NCBI GenBank assembly: GCA_963681505.1
Contig: OY811978.1
Location: 7,676,262 to 7,740,261, forward strand
Length of the DNA stretch: 64,000 nt
Reading direction: 5' to 3'
Origin: Eunapius fragilis
Taxonomy: Eukaryota; Porifera; Demospongiae; Spongillida; Spongillidae
Numbering within the stretch: position 1 is the first letter of the stretch; each line of letters starts with the position of its first letter. Of the stretch, positions 1 through 11,900 are shown piece by piece. Made by a program: the position numbers and the translations under genes. The notes under the pieces are model-generated. The model searched no databases, was not told where the DNA came from, and saw only the letters and a list, made by a program, of their open reading frames with translations.

Positions 1-104
1 TATGAACCCAAATCTCATGCACTAATGGAGTATAATGGTGGTCTTGAAAAAGCTATTCTTAGGGATAGTGAGTTTCTAAGTGAAGTAAATGATGCCTTTT
101 GTAA

Positions 105-860
105 TTGCTAGCTCAAAAGATTGTTACAAGATCTGTCCCCCCACCACCAGCGGCAACATTGCACCCGCCGCTACCACCACTAGCTGCACTGCCCCCTACC
201 CCCACCACCAGCAGAAGCAGCACTACTCCCACCACCAGCACTAGCTGCACTGCCCCCTACCCCCACCACCAGCAGAAGCAGTACCCCCCATCCCAACCAG
301 CAGAAGCAGCACCCCCCCACCAGCAGAAGCAGCACTACTCCCACCACCAGCACTAGCTGCACTGCCCCCTACCCCCACCACCAGCAGAAGCAACACCCCC
401 CACCAGCAGAAGCAGCACTGCCCCCACCACCAGCACTAGCTGCTATACATGTAAGGGCATGCCTGCCTGTGCATGCAGTATGAATCTATTGAAACTGGGG
501 TGCCATGTTAAATCTGTTGTACAAAAAGGCTTCCTTATCTGATGTATAGTCTACATGTTAGGGCTTGCCTGCAACTATGTATGAATTTAATTGTAGTTGC
601 CAGGGCTGAAATGAAATTTACTGCAAACCATATCCTTCTCCCATATAACTACTCCTTGTATATGAACCTTGTAATTGCTAGCTCAAAAGGCTGTTACAAG
701 TCCCCCACCACCAGCAGCAGCAACACTGCCACCAGCGCTAGCTGCACTGCCCCCTATCCCCCACCACCAGCAGAAACAGCAGCACTGACCCCGCCACTAC
801 CACCACTAGCTGCGCTGCCCCCTACCACCAGCAGGAGCAGCAGCAGAAGTACTGCCACCC
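105..860. repeat. Duplicated CCACCACCAGCAG-rich repeat
   Basis: A C/A/G-rich low-complexity repeat built on CCACCACCAGCAGAAGCAG and CACTAGCTGCACTGCCCCC occupies about 105-450. A second version begins near 690 after the same lead-in (TTGTAATTGCTAGCTCAAAA at about 99 and 668). The block has therefore been duplicated with its unique flank. Open frames across it encode only Pro/Ala/Ser/Gln-rich low-complexity sequence and are best seen as by-products of the repeat. No gene is supported in 1-1130. Confidence 0.7.
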
Positions 861-1134
861 TTGCACACAACATGGTCAGAACCTGGCGGGAGAGGAGGCT
901 GGGGAGGACGCAGCCGCCCTCAAGAACAAGGACAATTTGTACACTATATAAAAATAGTTATAATTATCATCACCATTATTATAGTTACTTAGTTATTTAG
1001 TTTATTGCACTAAGAGATAAAGTCAGGGGTGGACATGGATCGTCCTATCATTCTAGTGATTATTGACCTTTCCAAAGTTTGATTATTCACTACGATACTG
1101 ATATGACAGTCTGAGGGAGAAAAAAAACTTATGA

Positions 1135-1432
1135 AACAAGTAAATAAAAACATTCTCTAACGAGAAAGTTGTTGGTATATAGGATTGACCAATGGTGGTG
1201 TAAAAAGCACGGAAACAAGAGTGACAGAAATTTGACTGGAAAATTGAAATAGGCCTATATTTAGCACACTCACATGATAACAGTGCATGTCTGAGCAATG
1301 GGCTAAATATAGGCCTATTTCAATTTTCCAGTCAAATTTCTGTCACTCTTGTTTCCGTGCTTTTTACACCACCATTGGTCAATCCTATATACCAACAACT
1401 TTCTCGTTAGAGAATGTTTTTATTTACTTGTT
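1135..1432. mobile_element. Foldback MITE-like element, copy A
   Basis: A nearly perfect 298 bp palindrome. It starts with AACAAGTAAATAAAAACATT and ends with the reverse complement of that motif. The arms pair almost without mismatch over about 130 bp around a short loop near 1275-1290. Conserved boxes seen in the other copies are present: CTCTAACGAGAAAGTT near the end, GGTGTAAAAAGC followed by GGAAACAAG in mid-arm (1196-1219), and CCTATATTTAGCAC by the loop. It has no coding capacity. No convincing target-site duplication was found. It is a non-autonomous foldback element of unassigned superfamily. Confidence 0.85.
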
Positions 1433-2526
1433 AGCTATATAATCGATTAAAAACGAACTGAGGATGGATACCGTTTGACCCAAACGATTATGGAACTGCA
1501 ACAAGCGTAAGCGTTCAAGTTTACTTCACGTACCGATGGATGGATACCGTTAATTAGAATCTAACTCGTGCCACAAGTGGAACTGAAATGATGCAAGGTG
1601 CTCACCGAACTTAACGATTACTGTCTGTCACTTGTATCGACGTATGTAATAAAATAGACTCCTTTATATACCTGCCTGTATCGTCTGTAACCAAAAATCT
1701 AAATGATACTTCCGCCGCCCGCCCCCCCCCCCCCCCCCCCCCCCATGGCAAACGTGGGGGGGGGGGGGGGGCAATAGCCCGCCTTGCCCCCCCCCCCCCC
1801 CCCGTCTCCGCCGCCTATGAATTGGTTAGCGTGCTTACTCTATTAATGAGTAATAGTGCTAGACCTTTGATATACTTGAGATTCCTATTCTTTCCTAGAG
1901 AACTCAAGCCAAAGTACACTACCCTTTCATTGTCGAACTCGACTTATCCTATCGTCACAAGTCTAGGTACAACTACTGCAAATGGCATATCGTTCAAACC
2001 TATTTCATACCACCGAATGAAAACAGAAAAATGCCCAGTACCAGGCATAACAGCGTGATAAAAACGTGTGACAAAAAACGTGTTTACCACGCAATGATAA
2101 AAAAGACACCTCTCCGAAACAGAGGAACCACGCTCTTTAGTCGGTTGGATATCACAACACACAACGACCGAACAGTAAAAAATAAATTATAACTCACATG
2201 TCAAAGGCAGCTGTCTAGTACTTTCACGAGCGATATTAGATCACATGGGGAATAGTTCGTGCCCAGACCTGACTATGCGATAATGCTTACATAATAGGGG
2301 AACGAGAGTGGTTTACTGCACAAAGGTTGAAACAAAAGAAATTCCACTGAATAAAACAGCTCTTTATGTTTTTGTTATTATTAAACAAATTTTTAAAATA
2401 AACAGTTACAGTTATAAGCATACAAACACACTTGAACCCCAGAAACGCGAGCCCCAATAACTGAAGCATCATTGCCCCGTTGGATAGTCACAACAAGTTC
2501 TGCATAAGGAATGAGAATGACCACTG
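1433..2526. other. Gene-free stretch with C/G homopolymers
   Basis: Apart from alternating poly-C, poly-G and poly-C runs at about 1719-1803 (a potential hairpin or G-quadruplex former), no gene, RNA gene or recognisable repeat was seen. Short open frames here lack coding character. Confidence 0.5.
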
Positions 2527-2696
2527 CTCCCAGACTTCTTGGCACTACAGGAACCAGACTCCGTGGCACTACAGGCACCAGGCTCCTTGGCACTACAGGC
2601 ACCAGGCTCCTTGGCACTATGGGCACCAGGCTCCTTGGCACTACAGATACCAGACTCTTGGCACTATGGGTACCAGGCTCCTTGGCACTGTGACCT
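2527..2696. repeat. 24 bp minisatellite
   Basis: About seven copies of a 24 bp unit, CTTGGCACTACAGGCACCAG plus GCTC, with point variants. All frames stay open because the unit length is a multiple of three. The repetitive peptides are artefacts of the array. Confidence 0.85.
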
Positions 2697-3898
2697 TGTG
2701 AGACCACACAGAGGAGGCATCATACCAGTAGGAACACTGACAATGCTTAAATAAAGAGATAGTACACTGCACACAAGCAAAAGCAAGCTGTTGGTTGAAG
2801 CTTAAAAAGCTGATGGGGGCTACATGTGGCAGTCTGAATGACCAGGCCATCACGTGTTTAACAGGCAGGCTAGCTTGGATCCAACTTTGATCATCACTGG
2901 AGGAGCGAACATTTCACAATATTACTCAATACTGGTGGAGAGAGTTGGTGTAAGGAAACATGGTGATATTTGCAACTGATACAATAACTTAGAATGGCAA
3001 AGGAGTGTCTCAAAAAGAGTGTCATGAGAAAAAGATGTTTCAACCTATCACCCACGGTCTTCAGTAGGTTCACCTTTTCCAATAGAGCAGCAGAATGTGA
3101 TACATTATCCCCAACGGGGGTACCAAGCAGAGCTAGGCAATTCAGAAGGATCCTGGCAGACGGGTAGGTACATCAGAGATAACAACAAGGTATCCTCCCC
3201 TATTGTTGATATGGCTATCCACCAGAGGTCATGGGACTTCCCCATCATTAAATCCATCAGATAACTTACTTTGAACCTTCACATCATGTCTGCCATAATG
3301 CACATTTGCCACTGCACTGCTGTGCCCAAATTGTGCAGATGTGATATCACCACCCATCACATTGCAAAAAATGCACCCACTAGATTATAATGCACAAAGG
3401 ATAAGGATGAATCTCTGTATTCATCAAACAGCCTTCTGAACACCTTCCTGCTGGAATGTTTAATGCCTCCTATGACTATCAATGAGTAGTTTTATACTCT
3501 CTCCTCATTCTGTCCCAGGAAGGTGGCTGCTAGGACGCAGAAAATGCTTTGAGCTCAGGCATCCCCTAGTCATCGTCTAAAAAACCAATAAACACACTGA
3601 CAAAATAACAGGATACATTTCAAGAAATGCAGCATGTAATGATATCAAGATATAATTAATATGCTCGCCCATGTCTTCTTTGCTTTCTGGTATGTGTTAT
3701 ATACAATAGAGTACGTGATAGTGTTCTGCATATACTTTTTCCTCTTCGGAAGGGCTTAGCATGTAGCCATTTCCACAAAGGATTTACCTGAAGCAGCTGT
3801 GTGCTTGTTTGCATTTATATAGATAAGATGTGTGTGCCTATAATTTTACCACTGTGGTTTTATTACATTTGAGAATGTAGCAATGCGTGAGCATTGAA

Positions 3899-3937
<39 letters not shown>

Positions 3938-4433
3938 CAGTACACTTGCACACCTACACACATACTTGTGTGTGTGTGAAAAGAAATCTAAGACAGTGGC
4001 GGTTTGGCCAGGGGTGCAAATGCCCCCTCCCCTCCCCCCCCCCCCCCCCCCCCTCCCAGCGGACCCCTAAAAGGGGGGGGGGGGGGGGGGGTGCCAAAAT
4101 ACCTACCAGCGCAATTTCAGACCTCTCCGACTGGTGGTGGTAGGGTACCATTTAAGTGTTGTGCCCCCCCCAGGTAATTAATACCCAGACCGCCAATGAG
4201 CTAAGACCCACTTTACATATGCAGTCATTTAATGGGCTTATTAGTTGTCGTAATATTTCAAAAATGCACCGCAAGCTGCTAACCCAGAGTACTTTAACAC
4301 TGTTTGGTACATGGTACTGAGGCTAGCTAATGCAGAAGTGCATTGTAGTAAAATGCAGTCGAATAATTTAAAGATTTATTTGAAATTGTGATTAGGCTCG
4401 ACTTCTTTCTGCCTCTGCTCCTCATGCTAGTCT
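2697..4433. other. Gene-free stretch with simple repeats
   Basis: The stretch holds a (CA)n tract at about 3903-3936, and a poly-C run followed by a poly-G run at about 4026-4092. The homopolymers lie between GACAGTGGCGGTTTGG (about 3994) and CCAGACCGCCAATGAG (about 4186), a weak inverted pair that may mark a small element. No supported gene. Confidence 0.4.
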
Positions 4434-4997
4434 ATGGCTTTCGGTTGTCCCTCTGTAGGGCTGGGCTTGCATCTTGATCCTGCTGAGTTCCAGGTTGCAC
4501 TGATGTGGTGGCTAGGTATGAACCATTCAATACAATCAGTTTGCCCATTCTGCCCCGATGTCACTTTGGATCATCTTGGACATCATGCAGTGTCTTGCAG
4601 ACATTGTGGTTGTGGTTATCAGACACAGATTCTTTGCAGAATTCTGTTGTGGTGTGCTCACCTGTCTATATCAGTGGAGGTTGGTCAAGGCCTTTCAAGG
4701 GTCCACAGCAATTCCCATCTGGTTGATTTGCTAGTTGATGTGTGGGAAAGGGCAAAACCAGGAACCTTCTATATTACAGTTATCTCTCCACTCACTCCTG
4801 CCACTTTGCATGACGCTTGTAATTCAGCTGGTGTTATAGCCCACACAGCTGAGTGCCAGAAGCACTCAGACTCCAATGGCCCAAAGTGTCAGGAGCTAGA
4901 GTGGCTATGCTTTCCAGAGAGTTATGGCAACTGGGGCAGAATACCTTCAGAAGACTCCCAGAAGCTAAGGTTATGTCAGAGATATGGATCTCTTTAG
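4434..4997 (+). pseudogene. Non-LTR retrotransposon reverse transcriptase, C-terminal remnant
   Basis: An open frame of 187 codons. The segment LGLHLDPAEFQVALMWWLG, then a zinc-finger-like CPFCPD...LGHHAVSCRHCG, then PLTPATLHDACNSAGV and HTAECQKHSD...CQELEW is the pattern of the region following the reverse transcriptase in non-LTR elements common in corals and sponges. The reverse transcriptase and endonuclease domains are missing upstream, and the frame decays near the C-terminus (ESYGNWG, then unrelated residues). A 5'-truncated copy is the usual outcome of incomplete target-primed reverse transcription. Family placement is from remembered patterns and not from a search. Confidence 0.6.
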
Positions 4998-5279
4998 TGA
5001 GGTCAGTAGCTAGGGTCATCCTGAGTAGAAGAATTGTTCCAGGTTAAACTTAATTAATAGTGCTTGTTTAGAGTTGAACTGTAGGCCTAAATGTAGCTCC
5101 TAGGTGTTTAGTCTAACATTAATACTGCTGCTGTATATTCTGTGTACGCTTGTATTCCAATAATAATTGTGCACAAATGTAATTAATGCATTTATGTATT
5201 CTGTACCTGTATAATTTCATACACTACATAACTATTATTTTTATATTATGAGATTGTACATACAAGTATTACGAACATG

Positions 5280-5302
5280 AAATAAACATTTAAAAAAAAA
5301 AG
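5280..5302 (+). other. AATAAA plus A-run, possible retrotransposon 3' tail
   Basis: AATAAACATTT followed by a run of about ten A lies about 280 bp after the reverse transcriptase remnant on the same strand. This is consistent with the polyadenylated 3' end of the inserted copy, but A-runs are common here. Confidence 0.35.
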
Positions 5303-6200
5303 GTTGTAAAACTGAAACTAGATTATGACAATAAAATTAGTAACAATAACAACCTAACAGTACAACTACATTAAACTATTAACTACTATTTATTAAAGTC
5401 TGCAGGCACCATATTCCTAGCTAGGATAGCCCTACGCATGCCAGGTGCTTTAATATTATGAAATTCCAATAAACATCACAATTGTAATGAAATTTGCTCA
5501 AAACAGGGCTATTTAAAAGCCTCAACATTCACTTTGCAACAGTGGAGTTGTGGTGCACCCACCGCAGGGAGGGGGGGGGGGGGGGGGGAAGGGGAGAAGT
5601 ATATAAAGCCGCTCTCTCCCCCATGTCCTCATCACATACGAACCACCAAGAGCCAAACCATAGGACGGCCCCCGCACTTTAAAAAATATCTCACGAACAT
5701 CTCTTTTTTGAAATAACAAATTACCTTTAAAAAATTTATACCGATACTTTGCTAACTTTGGCCATTATTTGGTGCCCCTGTTTTGCCGCTGCCCCCCCCC
5801 CCCTCCCACCCCCACCCCCATTTGCCCCCGGTCACACTGCCACTACTTTTGCAACCAGAGTTTTGACGCTAACGTTAACAGTTATGTCATAAATACTGGT
5901 TCCTACAATGCAGTCACTACCCCTCAGTAGAAAAATCCATTTATTGGGGTATACAATGTATGTACAAAACGTCTTCTTACTTTTACACAGAAAAGAACAC
6001 TCCCTTATTTCCGATACTTGTTGACAAATGTTTGGTCAATAACATGTATTATTAGATTTTCAATATTGCATCCTGTTAACGTTAAACAATCAAGTAAACA
6101 TTAAAGCACATTTTATGGCCAAGTAACACAATTTCCACTGTGTGTATCTACATGCATTGTAAATTTGCAGTCAGAGTTTTTAAAAAATCCATCTACTGCA
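5303..6200. other. Gene-free stretch with G- and C-runs
   Basis: It contains a G-run at about 5570-5588 and C-runs at about 5792-5825. No gene is supported; the short frames are spread over several frames without coding character. Confidence 0.4.
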
Positions 6201-6495
6201 TTAGATATTAAGACATTGCTCTGGGGGAAAGGTAAAATAGTCATGACTTTGATTGTACACCACTGTCATGGCTGCACCAGAGGGGTTGTCTTTCAATATC
6301 TGGAGCACACATTCAGCGACATCACTAGGGCTAAAGAAGTGTGCATACATTGGAGTCAAGATACATTTTATTTTTGTATACTTGTGGATGTGATGCATAC
6401 CTCAGTTGCCCCATCTTGGCCATTGCACTAAGTGCTGATACTCCAAGTACAAGTGGTGTGTCCACAATCCCAGGGCAGACACAATTGACAAATAT
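6201..6495 (-). pseudogene. Short-chain dehydrogenase/reductase (15-PGDH-like), last two exons
   Basis: Two minus-strand exons fit the C-terminal part of an SDR oxidoreductase. The first (about 6495-6401) reads VNCVCPGIVDTPLV, the conserved segment that follows the catalytic Tyr-Lys region in SDRs, and ends at a donor CTGAG|GTATGC. After a 70 nt intron ending CTTCTTTAG, the last exon (6330-6201) reads SPSDVAECVLQILKDNPSGA through to PPEQCLNI and a stop. This matches the SP-x-x-VA...G-A end of 15-hydroxyprostaglandin dehydrogenase-like enzymes. No acceptor or Rossmann-fold exons are visible upstream; repeats and a broken transposon occupy 6600-8810. It is either a 5'-truncated pseudogene or a gene with distant 5' exons. 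The exact 5' limit is uncertain. Confidence 0.55.
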
Positions 6496-6599
6496 TGTGA
6501 ATCACATATTATTATTCTCTTAATGTTGTTTTATCAATATAGATTATGTGATATATTGGCTTTGATCATGGGAGAACCAGAGATATTTGAGTTATATAC

Positions 6600-7050
6600 C
6601 CTTCACTACTAGTATAGTTCCCTTGGCGATAGATGTTGAAAAATGTTTTGGACTTGATCTTGAATGTCATGTACAATAATGTCAGGTTTCGTAATAGAAT
6701 TTCTTGCCTTGCTGTCAAGAACCTTACAATTTTGGTAAAGGTAATGAGAACCTTGTCAGTCTTGTCAAAAATCTTGGTCTTGATTTTGTCATATAAAAAA
6801 CGCATCTTGCTGTCTTTCAATACTATCAAAAGAATTCTTGCAAGATTCTTACAATGTCAGTCAAGATAATAAGAACCTTGACAAATCATGACAAATGTTT
6901 TGGACTTGATCTTGCAATTCCTGCAATGTAAAGAACCACTTCTTGCTGTCTTGCAGTAATGTCAAGCTTATTAAGAAGTTTCTTGCTTTGCGGGTCAAGA
7001 ATCTTGCAATCTTGGTTAGATGGTAAGAATCTTGGCCAAGAAAAGGCACG
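6600..7050. repeat. Degenerate CTTG-rich repeat tract
   Basis: An AT-rich tract full of variants of CTTGCAATCTTG, TCAAGAACCTT and TTCTTGC. The phrase TTTTGGACTTGATCTTG occurs at about 6648 and 6899, suggesting an old duplication of about 250 bp. It sits between the truncated dehydrogenase and the transposase remnant. Confidence 0.45.
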
Positions 7051-7269
7051 AACTTTTTGCCTTTTTGCTGGGAGTCACGTCAATTAACCCTCGCAATCAT
7101 GGGCCCTTCAGTTCCCCAACACGGAATGGGTCGATAACATACTGCTGCGGCCACCTGTGAACTTTCCAAGTTTGTATACGTATTCTATTGACACACCAGG
7201 GAGATACAAACGTCTTGAAGGTTACGACTATTATCAGAGCTAAGTTTGTTGCTCTAATGGTTTATACAC

Positions 7270-7690
7270 TGGTAAATTAATTTTGATCCATACCTCACCA
7301 ATATTAAATCCCCGGTTTGCTAAAATAAAATCTCCTCTCTCAATGTGATCAAGAAATCGGACACATTCCTGGGTTATTACCTTATCTGACACTCTTAACT
7401 ACCTCATCATGCTTTTGAGATGAATATAATTGATCCTGTGGGAGACACTGCTGTAACAACTTTGACAGTGTTAATTTGAGTATTTGCTGCTCTAGCTTTG
7501 AAGGGATTCTGGGCGCTCAATAACCAATCTATGATATATACTGTTATAGTGCCACTTTTGAAAAGAAACTGGCAAGTTTGCTTTTAGAGTTTTAGTATCA
7601 GGCCATTGAACCAATTGACTCAAATTGTCATACATAACACCTAGCCACTTGTGGAATATAGATTAATATCTGCTCAAACTGCAATCCAAT
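7270..7690 (-). pseudogene. DDE (DDE_Tnp_4-like) transposase domain, decayed
   Basis: Minus-strand translation, across frame breaks, gives LVQWPDTKTLKANLPVSFQK, then ERPESLQ, then VVTAVSPTGSIIFISKA, then VSDKVITQECVRFLDHIERG and DFILANRGFNIGE. That order (WP...P..F, ERP, TPTG.I.F.S, SDK..T....LD....GD...ADRGF) is characteristic of THAP/HTH-type DDE_Tnp_4 transposases, with the last segment holding the second catalytic Asp region (here N-R-G-F, so the usual ADRGF Asp is replaced by Asn). In-frame stops and shifts show it is dead. Its HTH and THAP parts lie at 7750-8545 (opposite strand) and 8587-8810. Confidence 0.6.
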
Positions 7691-7749
7691 CGATATGAAA
7701 AATCAGTACTTTGGGATGGTCTTATTTCTCATTTGCTATATAAGTCATG

Positions 7750-8545
7750 CTGTATTTATTTCTACTCTAGGCACACCTTGTAAGGATACTTGTCACAGTG
7801 ATTTTGCTCCATCACAATGCAGCATGAAAAAAGGTACTCCATTGTCAAGCACCTAGTCATTTGCTCGTTTGTTAGGCATACCAACCATCAGATGAATGTG
7901 GCTAAACAGATGAGCAACTGTAGTACCCTGTACTAAGGATACAAAAATTTGATATAGCAAAGAACATGGAAACCAATATGCAGATACAGCAAGCTAGAGC
8001 CGCTGAAATTTCTCCAAATCAATTGTGTAGGTCTGATCTCATCACAATCTATGCTGCACTCTGAGATTCCACCTACATTTATCCCTACAAGTATCATTCG
8101 CATTTGTAATGCATCTGATTCCATTGAAGATCAGCTTGAAGCTGATCTTAGTGAAAAATCGGACAGTTCAACCAGTTCCAATACAGTTGGCATGGAGGTG
8201 TCATTGCATGCAGATTGGAACGATACAGAGCCCTCAACCAACTCTAGCCCTGACCAATGTAATCATAATTCAAGGCCAAATGTAGTAACAGCAGTAGCAG
8301 TGCAGGACAGGCAGTGCATGTTCACATGCAGATACTACAACAAGACAATCAAGAACTAAGAACACAGCTACTAGCACATGTGTATGAAAGCTATGCCGCT
8401 GTATGCTTCAAACTTTACATCAGATTTTTTTATGAAAGATAACGATGTCAAAACAAGCTATAATACTGGATTGCCAACATATAGGCTTTCTGCGCATTAT
8501 TTCATATGCTGAAGGATTACACATACCCTCCTTTCATACTAAATG
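7750..8545 (+). pseudogene. Middle part of the THAP-type transposase (linker, coiled coil, HTH), inverted
   Basis: On the plus strand: HSDFAPSQCSMKKG near 7795, an acidic Ser-rich linker (8051-8300, including SIEDQLEADLSEKSDSSTSS), a leucine-heptad segment MQILQQDNQELRTQLLAHVY (about 8320-8385, after a frame change), then DNDVKTSYNTGLPTYRLSAH (about 8438-8500). The last motif resembles the HTH_Tnp_4 signature (V.FYTGLP) that precedes the DDE domain in THAP transposases. Orientation is opposite to the THAP and DDE parts on either side. Several frame changes are needed, so it is a remnant. Confidence 0.5.
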
Positions 8546-8586
8546 ACAGAGTTTTTTTTTGCAGTTTACGGTTAGATCTAGCTCAC

Positions 8587-8810
8587 CTGTGTTAAAATGA
8601 TCACTACAGACCCTAGTACATATAGCCAGCATCCAGTTTTACGATTAATGGCAGCAATCCATCTCTGTCGCTGAACTGGATCTACTGGGACTCTAACGAA
8701 TCCTTTTCCAGATCCTTTACACCTTCTATTTGAAACAACACGTCTCTGGCATCGTTCTGACATTACAACACAATGGGTTCTCGTACAACGCAATGAAATT
8801 TGCCAGTCAA
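8587..8810 (-). pseudogene. THAP zinc-finger exon with a one-base frameshift
   Basis: The minus strand reads HCVVMSERC, then GSGKGFVRVPVDPVQRQRW and IAAINRK, and after a one-base frame change WMLAICTRVCSDHFNTG, followed at once by a splice donor ACAG|GTGAGC. The FFRVP...R..W...I.R...W......VC..HF.G layout is that of THAP DNA-binding domains (C2CH zinc site: Cys, Cys, Cys-x2-His in VCSDHF). Restoring one A in an A4 run would join the two parts, so this may be a dead copy or a sequencing error. The first Cys pair has a six-residue spacing instead of the usual two to four. No clear ATG is seen. Most likely the N-terminus of the same transposon as 7270-8545. Confidence 0.6.
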
Positions 8811-8963
8811 GATGGATGATAGCAACGGTTCAGTGCAATGTATTCATACGTGATTATTCATACCAGAAATTATAATTATCTATGAGTTCCCCAACCTTTG
8901 CTGCTAAGCCTGGGGAAGAGGATAATAATACGCCCACCCAGTGTTACGGGTTCAGAGTTAAAC

Positions 8964-11900
8964 ATGTTGAAAACTTGGAGGATTATACATGAGAAGGTAC
9001 CCTGCGTTGCACATTTTTTGCTTGACGTGTACGATTTATTTTCCTCGCAGCTGCTTTATGGACGACAATTACACGACTTCACAGTTCTTCCAAAAACGCG
9101 GGAGATATTTGCTGGCATTAGAGAAGGAAACAGGGCGAGATTGGCTGAAGCAATTACTCTGGGTAAGGCTCACGAAAGGCGTGAGTTTAGTATTTTGAAA
9201 ACTGACCAGCACTTGGTTACCGGTACTAGAAATTCATACCCCATCCCACCACACTGTGTACTGTTGTATACATCTATGGCCTACTCTCGCTGTCAACCAG
9301 GGTGTATCCGCTCATTACGTGCTGTGTTCCTTAGTACGTGTATTCCTTCCTATATCACGAAGGCCTACTCTCGCTATCAACTAGGGTGTATCCGTTCGTT
9401 ACGTGTGCTATGCTCCTTAGTACGTGTATTGCTTCCTATATCTTATGTGTAATAAATCTATTCAGCATACACACCGTACCGGTAAAAACCTAGCGTTCAC
9501 GGCTTTTTCATGATGCCATGTACACCTGTATGCAAAGATTATACAATTACGTAAATGTCACAGCTCAAGGCCGTAGATAAGGGGGAGCTTGGGGGGGGGG
9601 GGGCATGCCTGGGCTTGGTGACTTGGTGAATATTTGGGACAGTGTCCACCATATTCACCCTTGTGATGCTTTTACAAAATTTTTAGGACGAGCAAAAGAG
9701 AAGTACTGCTCACATTAGCTAATTATGAATTCAGTGCCTCATAACGTTATGACCAATTTTGGATGCATAACGAGGCTCTTTGCAGTTAACAGGAAATAGA
9801 TCATACCGAATTGAAACCAATATAGGATATAAGGTATTTAAATTATAAAAGTTATAAATTTGGTGCAGACTATTCAAGTTATGAGTTACCCATGGGTTAG
9901 GTTGAATGGACTTCACTCAATCACAGGTATAACCTGATTAACAAGAGCACCCTGTAAGTCAGTAAGTTTACAAGTAGCCTCAGAGCAGGAATGTCTCATA
10001 GAATTCAAGGATCTTTTTTTAAATTTAATTTTCATTAAAATCCCCAACTTTATAATTTGTAAAGGGAGCATTCGCAATTTACATGGGGTGACAACAACTG
10101 TGAGGGATAATGTGTGATGGGTGGGGGGGGGGTTAAAAAGCTTGACATTTTGTGATTGCTCCCATAATGAACAAATAAATTTACACAATTTCATTATTTA
10201 GAATCGCCGTTATTACTAATCTTTTGTATCATAGCAACGGATCTGGTTGAATCAATGGTCTGCTAACCCTAACCCTAAAACAGAGAGAGGAGCTGATTTT
10301 ATGTGTAGTGCACAGTTTGCACCATTCGGAAAGTGTATGTTTGCAAAACTAATAGATACCTGCTACAGATAGTGAAAACTGCAACCATTGGATATGAAGA
10401 TTTGTCACCCTCCCCCCCCCCACCCCCCCATGCTTTGCGTCCCAATAGCCTAAGCATGCACACTAGCTTTGTTTACTTTCTCTTCCACTTCTGGTTCAGT
10501 GGAGTCAAAGAATCGAGAGAAGTCTCACCAGGCGCAGTGGCTTCTCACCAAGCTCCTGTCGCAGCGTGGCAAGGAGCGACAGATTGGTCTGCTGAAGCCT
10601 TCGTTCAGGATTGGCCTGTCTGGGCCTCCAGGTGCGGGGAAGTCTACCCTCATTGAGGCATTTGGTCAGCTGCTGACCGGCAGAGGGTTCAAGGTGGCTG
10701 TGTTGGTAAGACAGGCAGTACATTTTTTGCATACAACTGCTTTTGCATGCAGGTGTGTAACTCATTTTGCTGCCCGCTCCTCCAACCCTGCTATACTACT
10801 AGTAGGAGCAATTCTAAATACATGACGATGTATGTAGTGCTTAAGTCTACAGTGTATGCCAATGGCTTCAATGTGGCTGGTTTCTCTAGTCAAACCAACT
10901 GGATATAACAGTAGCACAGACAGCTGATACAGGCAGCGTGGTTTGTGTTTCAAAAACTGTTACATATTGTGAGCCCTCCCTAAAAGTGGGTTTCCATTCA
11001 CTTATCTTGTACAGAACGGACATTTTCATTTTTGCTATTGATTGACAATGTACTGGAAGTTGGTGGTGTTGGTTCGACATTTACACCCTTGTTTGTCAGT
11101 GTGCAGATGGATAAAAGATTGGTCCTCATTCCCCCTACGTTTTTTATGTTGTTTTGTATTTCAACCTCACTGTGTTTGGATGGCGATGGATGGGGCATAT
11201 GAAAGAAAAGACTGTTCATAGCATGTATGGGACTTAGTGCATGCAGTAGTATGTATGGGGTGCTGTACATGCAGTGTACTATGTACGGGGGCTGTGTATA
11301 TTTATGGGGTGCTGTATATGTGCATAGCTTGCGTTGGGCTCTGTACACGCATAGCGTGTACTGGACAGGGTACTGTACATGCATAGCATGTACTGGACAG
11401 AGTACTGTACATGCATAGCGTGTACTGGACAGGGTACTGTACATGCATAATGTGTACTGGACAGAGTACTGTACATGCATAACGTGTACTGGACAGGGTA
11501 CTGTACACACATAGCGTATACTGGACAGGGTACTGTACATGCATAACATGTACTGGGCTGTGTGCATGCATAGCATGTATGCCATTCAATTTATTTTAGT
11601 GCTTTCCTCGCAGGCTGTTGACCCATCATCTGCACGCACTGGAGGTGCCATCTTGGGTGACAAAACTAGAATGGTCAAACTCTCCAATGACCCTAATGCA
11701 TACATTCGACCATCTCCCTCATCAGGAACACTAGGTACGTGCAGCGTATTCATCACAGCTATCATTGTGCATCATTGCATTGAAACGTGGTACTAGCTAA
11801 GCTTAGTTTAAAATCTGTCATAAGCAGATATTTCCCCATTGGTTCACAAGTGCTACTTGCCCCTCTGCTTGAGGTAGAATATGAATGTCTTGGTACTGCA

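Noticed and set aside
17-1000. Proline/serine-rich frames at 105-356 and 542-1000
   Set aside because: Composition is dictated by the CCACCACCAGCAG repeat; no conserved part.
3245-3400. Minus-strand ITSAQFGHSSAVANVHYGRH resembling the GHS...Y end of tyrosine recombinases
   Set aside because: One short segment with broken frames around it; no other recombinase motif was found.
10265-10280. CTAACCCTAACCCTAA telomere-like sequence
   Set aside because: Only about two and a half repeats; too short to call an interstitial telomere.
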